NCBI GenBank assembly: GCA_004764695.1
Contig: SMSO01000034.1
Span: forward strand, 1,629,501 to 1,693,500
Source: Schizochytrium sp. TIO01
Lineage: Eukaryota > Sar > Bigyra > Thraustochytrida > Thraustochytriidae
DNA length: 64,000 bases
Reading direction: 5' to 3'
A program made the translations under genes and the position numbers. The notes under the pieces were generated by a model. The model did not search any database. It was given only the letters and a program-made list of their open reading frames with translations, and was not told the origin of the DNA. Of the stretch, positions 18,018 through 29,092 are shown piece by piece. Positions within the stretch are counted from its first letter, which is position 1, and every line of letters starts with the position of its first letter.

Positions 18018-19121
18018 TTAGTCCTCTTCCTCCTCATCATCATCTTTGTTGCCATCTTCGAGGTCGAGATCATCGAAGTCCAAAAAGTCTTCAGGAACCT
18101 TGTCCTGGTTCACAAGCTCTTGAACATCAATGACAGCCTGGACAGTTGTACGAATGTAAAACTCCTCAGCCGCGTCAGCTTCGCGACCAGAAAGCTTAGG
18201 GTTCTCTGCCTTATCGCGAGCAGCAATCCATCGAGCCCGAATTTCTTTCAACGCGCCACGGCCGTGATAAAATTGCGCACCTTCGTATATCTCATCGAGG
18301 ACGTCTGCCAAATCACCCATAGTCTTTGCTTCGTGAATTCGGTTGTCCAAATCTTGAGGGACACCCGGGCCTTCAAAGTACGGCTTAAAATCTGAGTCAA
18401 AGCGTTGCACGCCATCCTGGATGCTCAATTTTTCCTGGTACAAGTTATCGACAAGAGTCTCCAACGGCTTCCACTTTGGGCTTGGGAGAGATACCTCGAT
18501 GGAGTCGTCCATGCGTTCAAAGAGGTCCTCCAGCATTTCCTCAAGAGCTTCTAGACGCACGTCAGTGACACGCGTGAGGAGCTTGTGCAGAGCTGTTGTC
18601 TGGCTCTTGTGGAGTTTTTTCATTTGAGACTTGCGGCGCTCAGAAATTTCATCAAATTCTTTCACATAGTCGTTGCGCTCGCTGTCAATGTAACGCTCAA
18701 CGTTGGTAAGGATGATCTTGACCTTACTGCGCTCCTTATCGTCTGAGATCGCATTGAGAGCATCCTCGATTTTCGCACTCGTGAATCCACGAATCCGGCG
18801 AATGAGGCGAATCACCTCTTCCTTGGTTTCCAGTTGCATGGAGAGGGCAGCCTCAAGCTGGAGTTTCTGCGCGATAGCACTGGCCTCACCTTGAATGCGG
18901 TGATTTGCCAAAGCCTGACGCTCCATGTACAAGTTGTACCTGTGTTCAATAGATTCGCGGTATGTCCATGCCATACCAGTGGCCATGAGCAGACCGACGG
19001 CACAAACGCCAAGCAAAACGCGGCGAATCACGCTTGTTCGAAATGCAATGCCTTCTGTTTTGTCACCAGAGCCCATCTTCACGCGCTGGCCACCGAGGCC
19101 ACCTTCAAGGGCCGCCTCCAT
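18018..19121 (-). CDS. Single-pass membrane protein with coiled coil and acidic tail, unknown function
   Basis: The 367-residue product starts at ATG. A short N-terminal segment is followed by one hydrophobic stretch (~36-51: VLLGVCAVGLLMATGMAW). A long helical, charged region (~55-215) follows, with heptad-like patterns such as LEALEEMLEDLFERMDD. The C-terminus is strongly acidic (DLDLEDGNKDDDEEEED). Length, anchor and even amino-acid usage support a real gene. I recognise no family. One reading is an organelle or ER membrane protein with a large soluble helical domain. The neighbours give no hint: a repeat desert on one side and a decayed retroelement on the other. Confidence 0.75.
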   Translation of the reverse strand: MEAALEGGLGGQRVKMGSGDKTEGIAFRTSVIRRVLLGVCAVGLLMATGMAWTYRESIEHRYNLYMERQALANHRIQGEASAIAQKLQLEAALSMQLETKEEVIRLIRRIRGFTSAKIEDALNAISDDKERSKVKIILTNVERYIDSERNDYVKEFDEISERRKSQMKKLHKSQTTALHKLLTRVTDVRLEALEEMLEDLFERMDDSIEVSLPSPKWKPLETLVDNLYQEKLSIQDGVQRFDSDFKPYFEGPGVPQDLDNRIHEAKTMGDLADVLDEIYEGAQFYHGRGALKEIRARWIAARDKAENPKLSGREADAAEEFYIRTTVQAVIDVQELVNQDKVPEDFLDFDDLDLEDGNKDDDEEEED

Positions 19122-19801
19122 GTTAACGTGATGTTGCGAAGGGCCTGGAATTGTGCTCCTCTGTTTAAACTACAATGTGGCTGGCTGCCAAAGGCAAATT
19201 CTTTATCAGAAATCTCAAGATCCCTGAGCTTATCTCAATTGCAAGTTCTTCCCTTTCGGTAAATAAATCTTGTACTCTGTGTAAGCCGTTAATATGCAAG
19301 ATTCCGATGAGGTTGTCAGATTCCTGATAGCTGCATTTACCGAATCAGGACTGCAGACTACAATAAAGAGGCAGGGAACACGAAGGTTGAGCCCGACCGG
19401 CGATATGGGAGTGTTCCAGAGCTCTCATGCACGCAGAACTTACCGACGCCAAGGAAAGATGAATGCCTGACTGACCTGGCAACAGTCTATTTGAGGTTCA
19501 AGTTGGTGGAGACGGTCTAACTTCAGACATAATCTTTTTTCTGGGAAAAAAGTGGCCCAAACGGACCCCTGCTAGTATTTGGTAGCAATTTGGATAGATC
19601 GGTTCGCTTATGCAAGCAAATGATCATGAGCTACCCAGATCCCTGTTATATTTTCGTTCAGTACTTCACGTTGTTTGGAAATGCCAAGAATCATGATGGA
19701 CCAAAGATACAACATTTGCGAAAAATCGGCTAGTCGTGAAGAGCTCATGTTACTTAAAACGAGTCATTTTGTCTACATAGTAAATACTTTACATCCGTTA
19801 G
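19122..19801. other. Spacer, no gene
   Basis: This holds the presumed promoter of the minus-strand membrane protein, then the start of the retroelement-derived region. No TATA box or known motif is seen. Confidence 0.4.
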
Positions 19802-21190
19802 ATGTATGGCGATCATCGAGAGATACACCCTAGTCAACCCAGCTTGGATAGACTCACTGAAATCAGGAATCAATTCGAAGAGTTGTTTCGTGACGACTGC
19901 ATTGCAATAACAACATATTACCTTGGGCAAGAAGCTATTGAGTTCTTCCAGGATTTCCCTTCCTTTACAGATCACATCGGACTCACCCTTTACATAAGCT
20001 CCGTGTCACCTTGAAGGACTTGATACAAACCCAAGTTCAAGTCGATTTACAGGGAACGATTTGAGCGACATGCGTATAAATTAATTAGAGAAACATGGCT
20101 TTGCATGTCAAGTCCTATTATACAAACGGCATAAATTATTACGTATTCTTGCTAGATTTTTAGATAAAGAGAGTGGTGAAAAGATGGAGAACAGCAGTTT
20201 AGTGTCTATTGCACAGTAGCTTGTGCTGTGAAGCGTGCAGGCGTAATCATGAATCTCCTACCTCGTATACATCATGTGGATGCACATACAAAAGCAATCA
20301 AGGATAAAGCAATGCTAACCGTAAACTACAGTAAGGATCTATACAATGAATTACAGCTTACTCAACTAGAGATGATAAGAAAGTACACTAGTTTAGTCAG
20401 CGGAAACTCTAGTGAAGTTACGAAACTGACGCATCTACAAGCAACCTCTTTTGATCTCTCCCAGACCAAGCTTTTGTTCAAGCGTAAAAGTCGACCTTCA
20501 TCTCAGAACATCAACTCCGGGTAAGCGCAACAGCGAATTCCTCTAAGAGACAAGTGCCCACATTGTGGTCAATCGAATTATGCCGAGGCAGACTGCAGAT
20601 ACTTGACAAAAACATGCCCTTGTTGTAATCAAACTGGTCACAGACCTACTGGCTGTCCTGGCAAGCAGTAGAGACAACACGCGCAGTTGAACAATAAATG
20701 ACGACGCCACTCTTCGACACCAAATTAAAAAGGTCTTACAGTAACTACGCATTCTACAGAACATAGACCTTTCTGCGCAACTCCTAACAACTAATGATCT
20801 CAAATCTTACTCAAATTCAGTACAGCCAGCCTCGGAAGGATTTCTAATTGACTCTGTTTGCAATCTCAATGTCATACGGAATCTTAAACTGGTCTCAAAC
20901 TATGAAAACATTGATATGTTATCCATGGATGCAGCCCAAGGAACTGCGTTACCCAAGAAGTCTACAGCACTTTTCTGAGAAAAGACCAGCGTGACGTCAT
21001 GCAGTTTAGTATAACGCTTATCCTCGCAGCGAAGTTGAAGCTCGTCTTCACCTTTTGCAATATGTACTAAACCATCTATCAATCACTCAAGTTCACTGCA
21101 TTTGCGGGTGGTAACGGCTACAGAAATGATCCACTGTCTTCGTTCAGCCCGATCAACGCTTAGTGAAGAGACAACACGTGTATCTATTCT
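19802..21190 (+). mobile_element. Decayed retrotransposon (gag and protease remnants)
   Basis: Fragments in order: 19802-20014 (DRLTEIRNQFEELFRDD), a frame-shifted continuation (LKDLIQTQVQVDLQG, then LLRILARFLDKESG), 20228-20524 (LHHV-type helical sequence ending SSQNINSG), one in-frame TAA, then two zinc knuckles at about 20552-20668. The second knuckle, CPCCNQTGHRPTGC, is a perfect CX2CX4HX4C. After a further frameshift, about 20800-20980 reads GFLIDSVCNLNVI, like a retropepsin active site with the Gly of DSG changed to Val. This is Gag followed by protease as in LTR retrotransposons. At least three stops or frameshifts show it is dead. No reverse transcriptase or clear terminal repeats are seen. 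Confidence 0.7.
20228..20671 (+). pseudogene. Gag-like pseudogene with two CCHC-type zinc knuckles
   Basis: A helical Gag-like frame runs 98 codons, hits TAA at 20522, then resumes in the same frame with RIPLRDKCPHCGQ and continues to CPGKQ and a stop. Knuckle 1 is irregular (CPHC then EADC, with no His). Knuckle 2 is canonical CCHC. Zinc knuckles of this type bind RNA in Gag proteins. The in-frame stop splits the protein. Confidence 0.65.
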
Positions 21191-22127
21191 GTAGTATCTT
21201 GTTTATCTAAACACAAAACACCATTTCTAAATCCATCTTCATTGGCAAATTGAGGACTCACACCTTTCAGTATTTTGATTGCAGACTTTTTTTGACCAGA
21301 TTCCGGGTGCTTGACTTGTGATAGGGCTGGTACCTTGAACTTCTGGCCAGCTTTGTCAAGCAAAATCAAATCATCTGCTTTGAGGGGTTGTATCAGGAAA
21401 ACAAAGGGGTTCAACTTCCCTGAAGTCCAGCTGTCGGCCAATCCATCTGAGCGTTTGATCTAAGTTTTCACATTTTCTAACCAGTTTACCGAAGCAAGGG
21501 ATCATCGGTTGGAGGTTCTGAAAAGGTTCACATCCAGAACCTTTTTTAACTGTGATATGCGTAGGATGTAGTTAAAAAAAAGCAGAAACCATCGTGATGT
21601 GCTCCAAGGGATTGTCGCCGCCTCTCTCCTCTGACGCTTCCATTGCCCGCGATTGTAAGCTTGGGTATTTTGTTAAAATCAATGAATACCCTGCAGTTTC
21701 TGCAAGCATCAGTGGTTCCTTCACATTGGCATAAACACCTTGTGTCTGAAACTCTCCACGCAGACATGAAACCAACTTTGGCCAGCACGCTGACGCCATC
21801 CATCGCCAGTTGGAGCATTGCATTTCTTAAAAGCAAGTTACTCGAGAATAAAAGCTTTTCAACTTGAGACCCAGTGCACACGTACCAATCGATTCTTGAC
21901 ATGCTAGCATAGGTATTACAATCTTGATCGTATCACGATCGTATTACTAGTAATCCTGAAGAAGTATCAGACCCAATACACATATGAGTGATGTGCTCTG
22001 CGTTGAGATATTGTTCAAGCAAAAACCAGCGAATCGATTGTTGGTATGATGTGTAGCGAGTGATTGCTACCGACTGGAGGAGCAACTCATTCGAGCCAGC
22101 GAGTGAAATTGAAAGCGACTCAAACAA
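21184..22127 (-). other. Minus-strand coding-like fragments, possibly another dead element (weak)
   Basis: Several overlapping minus-strand frames read as protein-like stretches joined only by frameshifts: LLEQYLNAEHITH near 21990, GVYANVKEPLMLAE near 21730, NPLEHITMVSAFF near 21590 and LRWIGRQLDF near 21440. The HITMVSAFF patch faintly resembles the region after the first Asp in DDE transposases. I cannot assign it. Confidence 0.2.
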
Positions 22128-23929
22128 GTTTTCATGTTATCAGAGAGTTCTGGTAGCTTGAGGGATCTTTATGATTCTCCCTCAGGCAGCAGCATTTTCT
22201 GGAGCCTGCATTTGGGAGATTAATACACTAATCTATTGACTTGGATGTTATGACGATCACCGTATTATTGGCCCTTCAAGACCAAGAGCTACTATTTTTG
22301 ACTCCCCGTCATAACTCCAAAACGTGCGATTCAGTAGCTGAGGAACCCCACCATGGTGAAGATCAGTGTCAGACTGTTCTTGAGTTGACGGTGAAAGAGC
22401 TTAGACTACCGTCATGATTCGTGATCACTCAACACGGATGGCTCAAACCAAAATAATTGCGGAACTCAAGTATGGTTGCAGAACCCTCTCGGAAAGATAC
22501 ACGGAATTTTTTTAGAACTTGGTGAAGGCAGTTTAGTCATTTAAAAGAAAGAACATTAAAATAAGAACAGTTTAAACTAAATAACTACTAGGATGATTTA
22601 AAGAAACAGAAAAAAGAAAAGAGCAGATCACTCTCTCTCTATCTCTCAGGTAGGTAGTTAGTGGCAATGGAAAAGCGATGGTTAGCACTTTCTACTCCTT
22701 TACTAATGCCGCATTTTTCAAAGTAATAAAATAAAACATGTGATGATTAAACACATACTATGTATTCACTAATGGGTACTATCGCAGTGTAAATGAGGGG
22801 AGAGTATTTGCTACACGTCAGTGTGTCTCGAGTGCTATCACTGTAGTAATAATATTCTACTTTTCTGATAATACTAACTTAAAAGTAAAACAATTTTGTT
22901 TACCCGGTGGTTATAGGGGGAGAGAATTCTTTTTTGTACTGTCTTTTTAAATTAAAAAGGAGTAGGCGCTGTTCTTCACTCGTTCCGAATAACCATGGCA
23001 TGTGCTTATGCATCCACTATGCCTGACTAGAGTGCGTTGAATAGGAGGGTTAGAACAGTGGAACAAGTCGAGTATACAGAAATAGCTCACTACTAATACA
23101 GTTGAAGTTTAAAACTAAGTGAAGAATGTACTGTTAGGTTAGGTACCGACCTCTCATCATATGATATCTCTAAAAAGAGGAGATGGATGATACTGAGGAG
23201 GAGTGAAGCGAACACAAAGAGACAAAGATCTATTGACGGGCACTAGGTACGTCTGCGCCGCGGCCCCGGCATGCACGCGCGCTCCTTGGAGAGGTCGCGT
23301 GGCACACGCAGCTATATACGCACGAGCGCACGAACGTACGCACTTTAACGGCTGCGGACGGGGATGCAGGGAAATCGGGCTTGTCTATGTTATGTGGCAG
23401 GTGTCGAAGCTCGTTGAGCTTACTTGGAGAGCGGACGCCAACGCTCGAGTGAGCCTTGCAGCACGCAAGCGTGACACGTGCGATGATAAGATATTGCGGG
23501 GAGAGATCTCACTCTCTACATTTGCGGAGGGTGATATTTACATTCCTTGATATAAACTGCAGCGTGAGCTTCCCTTGTCTTTGGAAATAGTTGATCAGCT
23601 TTTGATAAAAGAGGATTCCCAGATGAGGCTCGAGGCAATGTGTGGAAGCAATGTGCCTACGAGTGTGAAATGCTGCTCCAGAAAAACAACTGCATGGCCA
23701 GGGGTTTATTTTATATGCTTCAAATCGAGAACGGAGAACTAACGTGGTTTATTTGGGGAACCCATTGCATTTGGGCTCTGTGGTGTTAACCTAATCTGGT
23801 TGCGAATTAAATGACAATATGATGTTCTTGAACGGGCATGTGGTACGAAATACAGGCAATATAACTACGTCACTCAAGTTATTACAAGTCGCAAACGCGG
23901 AAAAGAAAAACAAGTAAAACACCAACACA
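22128..23929. other. Spacer upstream of first SKP1, no supported gene
   Basis: AT-rich sequence with a GC-rich patch at 23.2-23.5 kb, which is open for 115 codons but Arg/Ala-rich and without a domain. The SKP1 promoter should lie near 23.85 kb, where TACGTCACT (a CRE-like motif) appears about 60 bases before the ATG. No TATA box is seen. Confidence 0.4.
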
Positions 23930-24448
23930 ATGACGGACTTCGTAGCAAACAAAGGTAACTGCACTCTCGTCAGCAAGGAGGGCGAGAAGCGTGAGGTGCC
24001 CATGGAAGTGGCACAGATGAGCGTTCTTGTCAAGGAGATGACTGATGAGGATAACGGCGACGAAACCAACCCGGAGATTCCTCTTCCTAACGTTGCCATC
24101 AAGGTTCTCGACAAGGTCATTGAGTTCTGCAAACATCACGTGAAGGAGCCCATGCAGGAGATCGAAAAACCTCTCAAGTCTCCCAACATGAACGAGGTTG
24201 TCTCAGAATGGGATGCTAGGTTTGTTGACATTGACCAGGAGACCCTCTTTGAGCTCATTCTTGCTGCTAACTACCTTGATATTAAGCCGCTGCTGGACCT
24301 GACCTGTGCCAAGGTCGCCTCCATGATTAAGAACAAGTCTCCGGAAGAGATCCGAGAGACCTTCAACATCACCAATGATTTTACTCCTGAGGAGGAGGCT
24401 CGCGTTCGCGACGAGAACAAATGGTGTGAGGAAACAAACTCCCAGTAA
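23930..24448 (+). CDS. SKP1: SKP1, SCF ubiquitin ligase adaptor (canonical copy)
   Basis: SKP1 links cullin-1 to F-box proteins in SCF ubiquitin ligases. The 172-residue product has the usual length (~160-165). The N-terminal BTB/POZ-like fold (~8-75) includes PLPNVAIKVLDKVIEFCKHH. The C-terminal F-box-binding part (~115-168) has LILAANYLDIKPLLDLTC, KNKSPEEIRETFNI and the near-invariant end DENKWCEE. These match SKP1 of animals, fungi and plants closely, so this is the likely housekeeping copy. Two diverged copies lie downstream on the same strand at 27.4 and 29.1 kb. Confidence 0.96.
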   Translation: MTDFVANKGNCTLVSKEGEKREVPMEVAQMSVLVKEMTDEDNGDETNPEIPLPNVAIKVLDKVIEFCKHHVKEPMQEIEKPLKSPNMNEVVSEWDARFVDIDQETLFELILAANYLDIKPLLDLTCAKVASMIKNKSPEEIRETFNITNDFTPEEEARVRDENKWCEETNSQ

Positions 24449-25762
24449 CCTGAAAACATTCCTGTGCATTTCTTTTCCCCTCCCCTCAATCCTCTACATA
24501 ACAACAAAAACAACAACATTGAAAACAACATCTGGCGTAACTGAGCCTAGTCCTTTTTCTCATCCCATCTTATACTTATTTCCTTCTCCCTTCCTCCTTT
24601 CTTATGAGTGCGTGAGTATGCAGCACTTCGTTCCGTGATATATACTAATGGCATTAATCACATGTGCCTCGCATTACGCACAGTCAGACTCTTATGATCA
24701 TATACACACCATTTTATGCTCGGAGTGTTGGTTAGGAAATTCATTATGAAATCACGTTCATTCAAGACTTGTTACGCAAGCGACTTGCTCATACTTTGTT
24801 AAAAGTTGCCCTGTAGTGTCAAATTTATTCTGATTTCCCAAACGAAAGTACCGTTCCCCAAACCCTGCATAAGATAAATGTCTTGAAAATTTGATCTCCA
24901 CCAATTTTATTCCCAGATTGAAGCAAAGAATCATTCGAAGCATTAGTCTATCAATATTCAGAACTACACAATTTGTCCGACTTGAAGCGGACTAAGCACA
25001 TGATATTTATCCTCTTACGTGCCACTTTGAAAGCCAGCTAATCTGTTCACGTTTGGTAGAATTCCAATACTGAGAAGTCAGTCTAGCACAACGCAAGTTC
25101 ATATATTCCTGCTTGTCTGAAGACAAAGAAGTCGGTGCTCTTTTGTTTTTTACAAAAGTCTTAAGAGTCACATTTTAGCAACATTTCACTTGATCCTCGA
25201 AATTGCAGCAACAATCAAACATATATCCTGAGGAGCAATAATGGTTCAGGTTGTAAGCGCCTTTCCCCAGAGGCACAAGGCTATTTAGGAAGAAAGGCAA
25301 AAAAAAAACGAGTCTTCTTCTGTATCTGATGAAGCAAGAAAGAAATATGTGTCAAATGGAAATGAGAGTTTTACTGAAGTTTGATGAGAAACGATGCAGG
25401 CCGTGGACTAGCCCAGTTCCCATATATTCCTTGCTTCACTTTTTGATGAAGAAATACATTCAGCGAGTATGGTAGCAGTTGATTTGGGTATTATGTCTAC
25501 TTTGTCTGGGGATATCAAGGGACTTCCCCACGAACGATAAAAAGCACCATTACATTGTCTCTAATCTCTTACGAAGCCGGTTGGTGGGGCAAGTGAGCTT
25601 TCATGAGATTCGCTCAACTTTCCTACTTTGGCATCTATAAAACGGAGAGTAAGTGGCAACCACCAAGCAACGAGGCATCACATCGATTGCAGCCATAACC
25701 TAAATCACAAGACTCCCTTGAACCATCATCACCAACAAGAGGGGTTTAGAAAATATTGTATA
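24449..25762. other. Spacer between SKP1 and RING-CH gene
   Basis: AT-rich, with pyrimidine-rich sequence just after the SKP1 stop. Its distal end holds the RING-CH gene promoter, listed separately. Confidence 0.45.
25636..25642 (+). promoter_or_regulatory. TATA box of the RING-CH gene
   Basis: TATAAAA lies 127 bases before the chosen ATG. That leaves room for a start site about 30 bases downstream and a ~95-base leader. It also argues against starting translation at the open TTG at 25628. Confidence 0.55.
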
Positions 25763-26530
25763 ATGTTCAAGTCCTTGATTCTTGATATCTTCATGCCAGC
25801 TACTGCAGAGTGCAATATTTGTCTGCGTACTAATGAACAGATCGAAGAGGAGCTCGGAGAACCTGAGCTGATGTACTCTGTATGTAAGTGCTCGAGCGAA
25901 GACAAAACAATATCACCTTACGTCCACCTTTCTTGCCGTAGACACGTGAGACTCTTTGATCACTCTATTTGTCACCGCTGCAATGAGCCCATCATTTACT
26001 CTTTCCGTGTTCGCTTTGTCTTATGGTTAATTACATTTTTTTTGACAAAGCTCCTCATATTTGCATGGTGTGTTCATATAAAACCACTCTGCGGACGGAA
26101 CCTCTACTTTGCCTCCGCAGTGTTTTTATTCATGCCTCTGCAGGTCCCCCCCGGCCTTGAAGGTTTGTTCGGGCTTGTTGCTATCATCTTAGAGTTTGAT
26201 CTCCTGAAAAGCTATGCAATTGATCTTGACAAAGATCTTGAGCTTGCGCCTACTACATTCTTGCTTGATTGGAACTGGTTTTCATGGCCACTTAGATGGA
26301 CCTATGTTTTCGTCATGTTTCGCATACATCGCTTTGTGCAGGGATTCTATCTTTCCTGCATTCTGAGGCATTTCGTGTTTCTGCAAGTATGCCAGGTTTA
26401 CCCTTTCATCTTTCGGCCTAATACGTTTTCAAACAAACAGCACATGGAGGTCGAAACCGAATTCATCATCAAGACAGATCGATTTGGATCAGTGCACCGG
26501 CGGGTTGCAGTAGAACGAAGGCCCTACTAG
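25763..26530 (+). CDS. RING-CH (MARCH-like) membrane protein
   Basis: The start is the first ATG downstream of the TATA box (MFKSLILDIFM). The product has 255 residues. A C4HC3-type zinc motif near the N-terminus (~19-78) reads CNIC, CKC, HLSC and CHRC. The Cys-x-Cys then His order is that of RING-CH fingers, with a somewhat longer loop before His than usual. At least two to three hydrophobic segments follow (FVLWLITFFLTKLLIFAW; FASAVFLFMPLQV; GLFGLVAIILEF), and the tail is basic. MARCH proteins are membrane-bound E3 ligases that ubiquitinate other membrane proteins. It lies between SKP1 copies, but no functional link is proven. Confidence 0.75.
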   Translation: MFKSLILDIFMPATAECNICLRTNEQIEEELGEPELMYSVCKCSSEDKTISPYVHLSCRRHVRLFDHSICHRCNEPIIYSFRVRFVLWLITFFLTKLLIFAWCVHIKPLCGRNLYFASAVFLFMPLQVPPGLEGLFGLVAIILEFDLLKSYAIDLDKDLELAPTTFLLDWNWFSWPLRWTYVFVMFRIHRFVQGFYLSCILRHFVFLQVCQVYPFIFRPNTFSNKQHMEVETEFIIKTDRFGSVHRRVAVERRPY

Positions 26531-27394
26531 ACGCTTTAGCTTGAGATTTTGCCCAATTAGTTTACAAAAAGAATATATATATTTTTTTTCAAGGATCATT
26601 GAGTGAGTGTGCACACAAACGACTTAATACTGCTACTACCTTGGCTTGTGCCGATTTCGCCATTGCTCTCATCATCATAGATAGCAGCCTCAGAGGTACC
26701 ATATGGCTCTCTACAAGGTCGAAGCTTTTAAAGGTCACGGTGTACGCACGACTTTGAACCCTGATGATGAAAGAGTTGCATCGTTCGAGAAACGTAGGTA
26801 GGCAGTCTAAGGGTTCGCCAAAAAGCGTAGCTCAGCTGTGTTCACAACTAATTGTTTCTTGCACAGAGCTAATAGCCATTACAGTAGAAGTAGGATTCGC
26901 CCAAAGGTGCCTTTTCTATCTGTTGCGAAAGCAGCAAAGCAGCAAAGCAGATCTCAAATCAAATAAAACATTTCCACTTTCCAGGTGAAGAACTAAGCAT
27001 TGAGTACGTTTGACGCGCGCAGCAAGCGACTTGGAGGAGCACGCCGGTTGGCAGCATAATTGTTTGTTACACAATCTATCGTACTGCGTTCCTTGGAGCG
27101 CCTCCGCGGCGAGCGAGGGAAGGAATCCCTATTGCCGGCCGAGGATCATCTTGTGTTCCGCAAGAGCGCCCTCTGTACGATCAGGATTTTTAGAAGCAAG
27201 TTTGCAGGATGGAGTCTGCGAACGTAGAAGCTATGTGCTGGAGACTAAGTTCGACGAGTAGCAATGGGGTAATTAATGGAATATGACCCGCTTGCCTTAC
27301 CATGGTGGGGAGGGGTTTGGGGGGAAACCAACCACGATCTAAATTTTGATCAACTAACATGACAGTATAAACTGAAATCAACAGTACTTATAAC
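26531..27394. other. Spacer, no supported gene
   Basis: A T-rich tract follows the RING-CH stop. TATAAA at 27366-27371 is only 24 bases before the next SKP1 ATG, so it would imply almost no leader; I leave it open. Nothing else is recognised. Confidence 0.4.
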
Positions 27395-27991
27395 ATGACC
27401 GAAGCTGAAGCTGTAGCTGCAAGCGAAGAGGTGCCCACCCAAGTGCGCACATGTATCCTCGTCTCACGAGAGGGTGAGAAGCTAGAGGTTCCTCTCAACG
27501 TTGCTCAGTTGAGTGGACTTGTGAAAGAAATGACTTCCGATGCTGAAGAAGATGAAGACAACATCGAGATCCCCGTGTCCGAAGCCAGCATCGAAACTCT
27601 GGAGAAAGTGGTGGTTTTCTGTAAGTACCACGTAGACGTTGAGTGGCGACCAGTGAAAAAGCCTCTTCCCGCTGAGAAGATTGACGACTTCAGTCAAATC
27701 GTTCCGAAATGGGATGCGGAGTTCCTCCAGAATGAACCAGTTACAGCAATTGCTGACTTGCTAAAGGCAGCTAACTTCCTCGATATCAAGTCTTTGCTTG
27801 ATCTAACTTGTGCCAAAATTGCGTCCCTGGTCCGAGGCAGGACCAAAAAAGAGATGCGAGAAACCTTTGGCCTTACCGAAGCGCAACTTCCGGAAGGAGA
27901 CGACAAGAGTTTCCTTATGGAGATCATGGGTCCAGTTTCTGATCCTGCCGACGCCCCTGTAGCTAAGAAGTCAAACACAGAAGCTGCCTGA
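27395..27991 (+). CDS. SKP1 paralogue with altered C-terminus
   Basis: The 198-residue SKP1-family product starts at ATG (MTEAEAVAAS). The core is retained: CILVSREGEKLEVPL, LEKVVVFCKYH, LLKAANFLDIKSLLDLTCAKIA and KKEMRETFGL. It has an N-terminal extension of ~15 residues and, more strikingly, lacks the final ENKWCEE-type helix. The end reads DDKSFLMEIM, then a Pro/Ala/Lys-rich tail. In known SCF structures that last helix contacts the F-box, so this copy may bind different F-box proteins or none. The even drift of the core without stops suggests it is still under selection. Confidence 0.88.
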   Translation: MTEAEAVAASEEVPTQVRTCILVSREGEKLEVPLNVAQLSGLVKEMTSDAEEDEDNIEIPVSEASIETLEKVVVFCKYHVDVEWRPVKKPLPAEKIDDFSQIVPKWDAEFLQNEPVTAIADLLKAANFLDIKSLLDLTCAKIASLVRGRTKKEMRETFGLTEAQLPEGDDKSFLMEIMGPVSDPADAPVAKKSNTEAA

Positions 27992-29092
27992 GTCCTGCGC
28001 ATACCTGCAAACTAATGTTGTACTGTGCTAATTTTTTTCTTCTTGAGACCACAAGCCACACTGTTTTAGGTAGAGTCTTCGTAAAGAGTCTACTTTCTAT
28101 CAGGTCGTGAGGTTCAAATCTACATCGATAACGAAGTACACCAATTGCATTTGCCTGCTTGAACTTGGAAGATGACAGCTATCAATTTATTTTCTCTTGT
28201 TATATTGCTCATGCTTTGCTCCGCTCTTGGTTAATGATCTTTTGAGTAAAGTAGCGTTAATACGAGTTCCATGACAGGTCTAATCTGCTTGTTCAAAGAG
28301 TACTCAACGTTTTAGATATCATAAGTCATTGTTTTCCCTATTAGAGTTCCTCGAAACCATGTCCGTGCAGCTTGCTTTAGAAAAATCATCCTTAGAGCGT
28401 ATTGCTTCAAAGACAAAAATCAACCTTCCAATACTTTTGAAGTATTGTGCACTCTGGAGTCTCGTCTAAACTAGATGAGGTTATAATGCATTGGAATTTT
28501 CATCCCATCTTTTTTGCACCTTTTTTGCACAAGAAGCTCAACACCCCAAGAAACCTACGTAAGATTTCAGAATACGATTTTCTCGCCGCTGGCAAGATCG
28601 TTTCTTTCCTAAGCAATAACCCATAATCTCTATGACACGCCGCAGTCATAAGTCTTGTCTTTACCAAAGCATAGAAAAACCCACGTTGCGAATCTTTCAG
28701 CGTCACTCCAAGAATAACGAATTCGGTCGTCCTCTTATTCCTAGTTTTTATCATAGGTTTTATCCTAATGTTCAATCACAGTGATTAGTCGATAGGTCTA
28801 TATGATACAACAGAAAAGGTAAGAAGAGGAGGATACAACTATTTGACGCCCTCGTGGCGGCAAACCCGTTCATTAGACGTTCGCTGACAAGGGTTGCCGG
28901 GCATAGACACCAACGAGCTCATACATCAAGTTTTCACTCTGTGTGCAACGCTGGCTTCTGCTGAGTTACAGTTTATTATAGCACGGGCACGGGAGGAAGA
29001 GAGAAAAGGAACTCTTCGTTGGTAATCAACTTGGTCCTGGGCAGAAAAGCAAAGCGAGCAAACAAGGCAAGCAAAGAGGTGGGCTGCGACAA
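27992..29092. other. Spacer between SKP1 paralogues
   Basis: AT-rich, without a recognisable gene. A short minus-strand frame (28500-28775) is basic and lacks any domain; I reject it. Confidence 0.45.

Noticed and set aside
23203-23550. 115-codon GC-rich frame upstream of SKP1
   Set aside because: Arg/Ala-rich with no domain. It opens at a GTG-type codon rather than a good ATG context and looks like a local GC patch.
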